The notes beneath the pieces were generated by a model. It worked only from the letters and a program-made list of their open reading frames with translations. It was not told where the DNA came from and searched no databases. This document shows, piece by piece, positions 60,617 through 64,000 of a stretch of DNA of 64,000 bases. The stretch spans positions 62,001 through 126,000 of the forward strand of contig JAEULA010000028.1 in assembly GCA_016793165.1 (NCBI GenBank). Reading direction: 5' to 3'. The stretch comes from Alphaproteobacteria bacterium (lineage in GTDB: Bacteria; Pseudomonadota; Alphaproteobacteria; CACIAM-22H2). Position numbers and translations under genes: made by a program. Each line of letters starts with the position of its first letter. The stretch's first letter is position 1.

Positions 60617-61804
60617 ATGACGACGAGGATCCTGGCCGTCAACGCCGGCTCGTCGAGCCTCAAGTTCGCGCTCTTCGACGCCGCCGACGCGGCCGCGCTC
60701 GCGCCGGCGCTGCGCGGGCGGATCGCGCGCCTCGGCACCGGCACCGACATCGAGGTTGCCGACGGCGCGGGACGCATCCTGCTGTCCGGCCGGCACGACA
60801 CGCCCTTCGACCATTCCGCGGCGATCGCCGCGCTCGTCGCCGACCTGCGCGCGCGCGATCTGTTCGAATCGGTCGCCGCGATCGGCCATCGTGTCGTGCA
60901 TGGCGGCGGCCGCTTCGATGCGCCGGTACGCGTCACGCCGGCGGTGCGCGAGGCGCTGCGCTCGATCGCGGCGCTTGCCCCGCTGCACATGCCGCCGGCA
61001 CTCGCCGGCATCGACGCCTGCGCGACGCAGCTGCCCGGGCGGCCCCAGGTCGCCTGCTTCGACACCGCATTCCACTCGACGATGCCCGAGACGAGCTGGC
61101 GCCTGCCGCTTCCCGATGCCTATGCCGAGCGCGGCATCCGGCGCTACGGCTTCCACGGGCTGAACTACGAGCATGTCGTCGCGAGCCTGCCCGCGCTCGC
61201 GGGCGGCGCGATGCCGGGGCGCGTCGTCGTCTTTCATCTCGGGGCCGGCGCGAGCCTCTGCGCCATGCGCGACGGACGCTGCGTCGCGACCTCGATGGGC
61301 TTCTCGACCCTCGAAGGCCTGATGATGGGCACGCGCAGCGGCTCGATCGACCCGGGCGTGGTGCTGCATCTGCTCGAGCGCGAGCACATGCCCGTCGCCG
61401 AGGTGGCGCGTCTGCTCTACCACGAGGCCGGCCTGCTCGGCGTGTCGGGCGAGAGCGCGGACATGCGCGTGCTGCTCGCCAGCGAGCGGCCCGGCGCGAA
61501 GCGCGCGATCGAGCTGTTCTGCGCTCGTGCGGCGGCCGAGGCGGCGGCGACGCTGCCGTCGTTGCAGGGGCTCGATGCCGTCGTGTTCACCGGCGGCGTC
61601 GGCGAGAACGCGGCCGAGGTGCGCGCGCGCATCGCCCAGCGCCTCGCCTTCACCGGCCTGGTCCTCGACGACGCGGCGAACCGGGCGCGGCGCGAGGTAC
61701 TGCACGCCGGCGGCTCGACGGTGCGCGCATGGATCGTGCCCGCGGACGAGGAGCGCACGATCGCGCAGGCCGCCCGACGCCTCGGCGCCGCAGCGGGCGC
61801 CTGA
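60617..61804 (+). CDS. ackA: Acetate/propionate kinase family enzyme
   Basis: A 395-residue ASKHA-fold kinase. It has VNAGSSSLKFALF, GHRVVHGG (substrate arginine), FDTAFHSTMPE (aspartate), RRYGFHGLNYEHV, GTRSGSIDP and the late FTGGVGENAAEVR, ending ADEE near the C-terminus. It makes ATP from an acyl phosphate or the reverse. No phosphotransacetylase gene is adjacent, which is unusual for ackA. Whether it uses acetyl, propionyl or another acyl phosphate cannot be read here. Confidence 0.92.
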   Translation: MTTRILAVNAGSSSLKFALFDAADAAALAPALRGRIARLGTGTDIEVADGAGRILLSGRHDTPFDHSAAIAALVADLRARDLFESVAAIGHRVVHGGGRFDAPVRVTPAVREALRSIAALAPLHMPPALAGIDACATQLPGRPQVACFDTAFHSTMPETSWRLPLPDAYAERGIRRYGFHGLNYEHVVASLPALAGGAMPGRVVVFHLGAGASLCAMRDGRCVATSMGFSTLEGLMMGTRSGSIDPGVVLHLLEREHMPVAEVARLLYHEAGLLGVSGESADMRVLLASERPGAKRAIELFCARAAAEAAATLPSLQGLDAVVFTGGVGENAAEVRARIAQRLAFTGLVLDDAANRARREVLHAGGSTVRAWIVPADEERTIAQAARRLGAAAGA

Positions 61805-61811
61805 GCGCGCA

Positions 61812-62684
61812 ATGGGTCCGCTCGGCAATCCCTTCGTCGCGCACGCCTTCATCTGGGCGCCGGCCTGGACCGAGACGGCGATCCGCGACGCCATCGACCG
61901 CGCCGCCGCGATCGGCTTCGACGGCATCGCCGTTCCGCTGCGCGACCCCGCGGCGGTGCCGGCCGAGGCGGTCGCGCGGTGGTGCGCGGCGGCCGGAATC
62001 CGCCCCTATGCGACGTCGGGAGGCCGGCCCGACGCCGACATCTCCAGCGCCGATCCGGCGGTCGCCGCGCGCGGCGCCGAGCGTCTCGCGCTCGCGATCG
62101 CGAAGGCCCGCGACCTCGGCGCCGCGCATCTCGGCGGCGTCCTCTACGGCGCGATGATGAAATATCCGGGCCGCGCCGCGCCCGGCACGCGCGAGCGCGC
62201 GGCGGCGACGCTGGCCGCCCTTGCCGGCCGCGCGGCCGCCTCGGGCATCGTGCTCGCGCTGGAATGCGTCAATCGATACGAGAGCAACCTGCTCAACACG
62301 GCGGCGCAGGGGCGCAACTTCGTGGCGATGGTCGGCGCCGCCAATGTGCGCCTGCATCTCGACACCTATCACCTGAACATCGAGGAGCGCGACGCGGCCG
62401 CCGCCATCCTCGACAGCGCCGCCGAACTCGGCTTCATGGAATTCGGCGAGTCGCACCGCGGGGCGCTCGGGCAGGGCAGCGTCGACATCCGCGGCGCGGT
62501 GCGCGCGCTCGTCGCCATCGGTTACCGCGGCCCGATCGGCCTCGAGGCCTTCTCGACCGGCGTCAACGATCCGACGGTGGGCGACCTGCTGTCGATCTGG
62601 CGCGACGTCTACGACGATCCCGACCGCCTGGCGCGCGAGGCCAAGGCGCTGCTCGAGAGCGAGTTCGCCAAAGCGAGGACATGA
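61812..62684 (+). CDS. Sugar epimerase-like TIM barrel (tagatose/psicose 3-epimerase type)
   Basis: A 290-residue xylose-isomerase-like TIM barrel. The metal and substrate residues of ketose 3-epimerases are visible: ALECVNRYESNLLNT (Glu), HLDTYHLNIEE (Asp-His), FGESHRGALGQGSVD (His-Arg) and IGLEAFS (Glu). It should epimerise a ketose or hydroxy-acid sugar at C3. ATG lies 7 bp after the kinase stop. It is directly followed by a second such protein. Confidence 0.88.
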   Translation: MGPLGNPFVAHAFIWAPAWTETAIRDAIDRAAAIGFDGIAVPLRDPAAVPAEAVARWCAAAGIRPYATSGGRPDADISSADPAVAARGAERLALAIAKARDLGAAHLGGVLYGAMMKYPGRAAPGTRERAAATLAALAGRAAASGIVLALECVNRYESNLLNTAAQGRNFVAMVGAANVRLHLDTYHLNIEERDAAAAILDSAAELGFMEFGESHRGALGQGSVDIRGAVRALVAIGYRGPIGLEAFSTGVNDPTVGDLLSIWRDVYDDPDRLAREAKALLESEFAKART

Positions 62685-62687
62685 CCG

Positions 62688-63743
62688 ATGCGCACGCTCA
62701 AGGGCCCCGGCCTGATGCTCAGCCAGTTCCTCGGCGACCAGCCGCCGTTCGACAGCCTGCCCGCGATCGCCGCCTGGGCCGCCGGTCTCGGATACCGGTC
62801 GTTCATGGTGCCGATCCACGACCGCCGCGCGATCGATGTCGAGGCGGTGGCGCGCGACGACGCGGCGGCGCGGGCGGTGACGGATGCGCTGGCGCGCCAC
62901 GGCCTCGTGGTGAGCGAGCTCTCGGCACATCGCGCCGGGCAGCTGCTCGCGGTCAACCCGGCCTGCAACGACGTCGCCGACGTGTTCGCGCCGCCGGCGC
63001 TGCGCGGCAATCCGGCCGCACGCCGCGCCTGGGCCGAGGCCCAGCTACGCTTCGCCATCGAGGCCTGCGCGCGCCTCGGCGTCACGCGGCTGGCGACGTT
63101 CTCGGGGGCGCTGATCTGGCCGTACTTCTATCCCTGGCCGCCGCATCCCGCCGGGCTGGTCGATGCCGCCTTCGACGAGCTGTCGCGGCGCTGGCGCCCG
63201 CTGCTCGACCACGCGGACGCGCACGGCGTCGACCTCTGCTTCGAGCTGCATCCCGGCGAGGACCTGCACGACGGCCTCAGCTTCGACCGCTTCCTCGATC
63301 GCGTCGACGGCCATCGCCGCGCCCGGATCCTGTTCGACCCGAGCCACATGCTGATCCAGCACATGGACTACCTGGGCTTCATCGACCGCTATCACGCCCG
63401 CATCGGCGCCTTCCACGTGAAGGACGCGGAGTTCGTGCGCAGCGACCGGTCGGGCGTCTATGGCGGCTTCGGCGACTGGCTCGAGCGGCCCGGCCGCTTC
63501 CGCAGCCTGGGCGACGGCCAGGTCGATTTCGGGGGGATATTCTCGCGCCTGGCCGCGTACGATTACGACGGCTGGGCGGTGCTCGAGTGGGAGTGCTGCC
63601 TGAAGCACCCCGAGGACGGAGCGCGAGAGGGCGCCCGGTTCATCGCGGAGCACATCATCCGTGTGACCGAGCGCGCTTTCGACGGCCCGCTGAAGGCGGC
63701 GCCCGACCGGGCGCGGCTCGACCGGATCCTTGGCCTAGGTTGA
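62688..63743 (+). CDS. Sugar-phosphate isomerase/epimerase family protein
   Basis: A 351-residue xylose-isomerase-like TIM barrel, longer than the previous gene. Metal-site segments are CFELHPGEDLHDG (Glu-His), RILFDPSHMLIQHMDY (Asp-His) and IGAFHVKDAEFV (His), with a WAVLEWECCLKHPEDG final motif (Glu). This pattern is common in proteins paired with sugar-catabolism enzymes. It starts three bases after the previous gene, so they form one unit. Confidence 0.88.
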   Translation: MRTLKGPGLMLSQFLGDQPPFDSLPAIAAWAAGLGYRSFMVPIHDRRAIDVEAVARDDAAARAVTDALARHGLVVSELSAHRAGQLLAVNPACNDVADVFAPPALRGNPAARRAWAEAQLRFAIEACARLGVTRLATFSGALIWPYFYPWPPHPAGLVDAAFDELSRRWRPLLDHADAHGVDLCFELHPGEDLHDGLSFDRFLDRVDGHRRARILFDPSHMLIQHMDYLGFIDRYHARIGAFHVKDAEFVRSDRSGVYGGFGDWLERPGRFRSLGDGQVDFGGIFSRLAAYDYDGWAVLEWECCLKHPEDGAREGARFIAEHIIRVTERAFDGPLKAAPDRARLDRILGLG

Positions 63744-63785
63744 CGCGGCGTTAAGGGATCCCGCGCCCGCTCCCGGCCCGCGCGG

Positions 63786-64000
63786 TCAGGCGACGGCCGC
63801 GAGCCGGGCGTCGCTGGCGCCGTAGCGGCGCACGGCGAAATTCCAGGTCGGGCCCTTGGTCAGGCGCCCCTCGCTGTCGTGGCTCAAGATCTCCCGGCGC
63901 ACCAGCCCGTCGACCGAGCAGGTCATCGCCGAGCGGCTGGGGTAGTGGCCGAGGCGACGCAGCAGGCCGCGAAGATCTTCAAAGCTCTGGGGGGCCTCGG
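63786..64000 (-). CDS. Truncated gene of unknown function at the right edge
   Basis: The last about 71 codons of a minus-strand gene; the start lies beyond the window. The readable end contains SFEDLRGLLRRLGHYPSRSA, a CSVDGLVRREILSHD segment and TKGPTWNFAVRRYG, ending RLAAVA. It is basic and has no recognised motif. Codon use matches the rest. I cannot assign a function from this part. Confidence 0.5.
   Translation of the reverse strand, partial: EAPQSFEDLRGLLRRLGHYPSRSAMTCSVDGLVRREILSHDSEGRLTKGPTWNFAVRRYGASDARLAAVA

Overview
The window is a 64 kb piece of a GC-rich, densely coded chromosome. Gene content and codon use suggest an alphaproteobacterium, perhaps of the Rhodospirillales or a relative. 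The evidence is a cpa/tad pilus locus in the alphaproteobacterial order, many solute-binding-protein transport systems (family-5 ABC, TRAP, polyamine-type ABC), a MocR regulator and CoA-based catabolic genes. I see no tRNA, rRNA, CRISPR array, transposase or phage gene.

Region 1 (1-8.1 kb) is a Tad (Flp) pilus assembly operon on the plus strand: cpaA (truncated at the edge), cpaB, cpaC, cpaD, cpaE, cpaF, tadB, tadC. The genes overlap or nearly touch. The pilin gene and the tadD/E/F/G genes are not in the window. A 464-bp stretch that is AT-richer on its right side and carries two inverted repeats follows.

Region 2 (8.5-28.3 kb) is a cell-surface region. It opens with a protein made almost wholly of RTX calcium-binding nonapeptides, closed by a strong terminator. 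Four large glycosyltransferase-like proteins and a GalE epimerase follow, then a type I secretion ABC exporter and its membrane-fusion partner. The layout suggests that the RTX protein is the exported substrate and that glycan synthesis is tied to the same surface structure. Beyond it lie a TauE/SafE permease, an unknown protein, a polysaccharide pyruvyl transferase with a coupled membrane protein, a secreted protein that is probably a beta-propeller, a GT4 glycosyltransferase and RmlB.

Region 3 (28.3-37.7 kb) is a minus-strand operon-like run: FAD-linked oxidase, tandem alpha/beta hydrolase, family-5 binding protein, serine hydrolase, second family-5 binding protein, AMP-forming ligase. Stop and start codons overlap at most junctions of the distal part. 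REP-like palindromes flank the tandem hydrolase gene. Region 4 (37.8-45.5 kb) holds a third family-5 binding protein with an M19 dipeptidase, lying between two decayed genes: an acyl-CoA dehydrogenase fragment and an amidohydrolase remnant. The intact acyl-CoA dehydrogenase, an SDR protein lacking its catalytic residues and an enolase-superfamily enzyme follow.

Region 5 (45.5-64 kb) is amino-acid and organic-acid metabolism: alanine dehydrogenase, an SDR, a MocR regulator divergent from an omega-aminotransferase with direct-repeat operator candidates between them, a small secreted protein, an HMG-CoA-lyase-like enzyme followed by a complete TRAP transporter, a complete polyamine-type ABC transporter, and a run of CaiB-type CoA transferase, acetate-kinase-family enzyme and two sugar epimerase-like TIM barrels. 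A truncated unknown gene ends the window.
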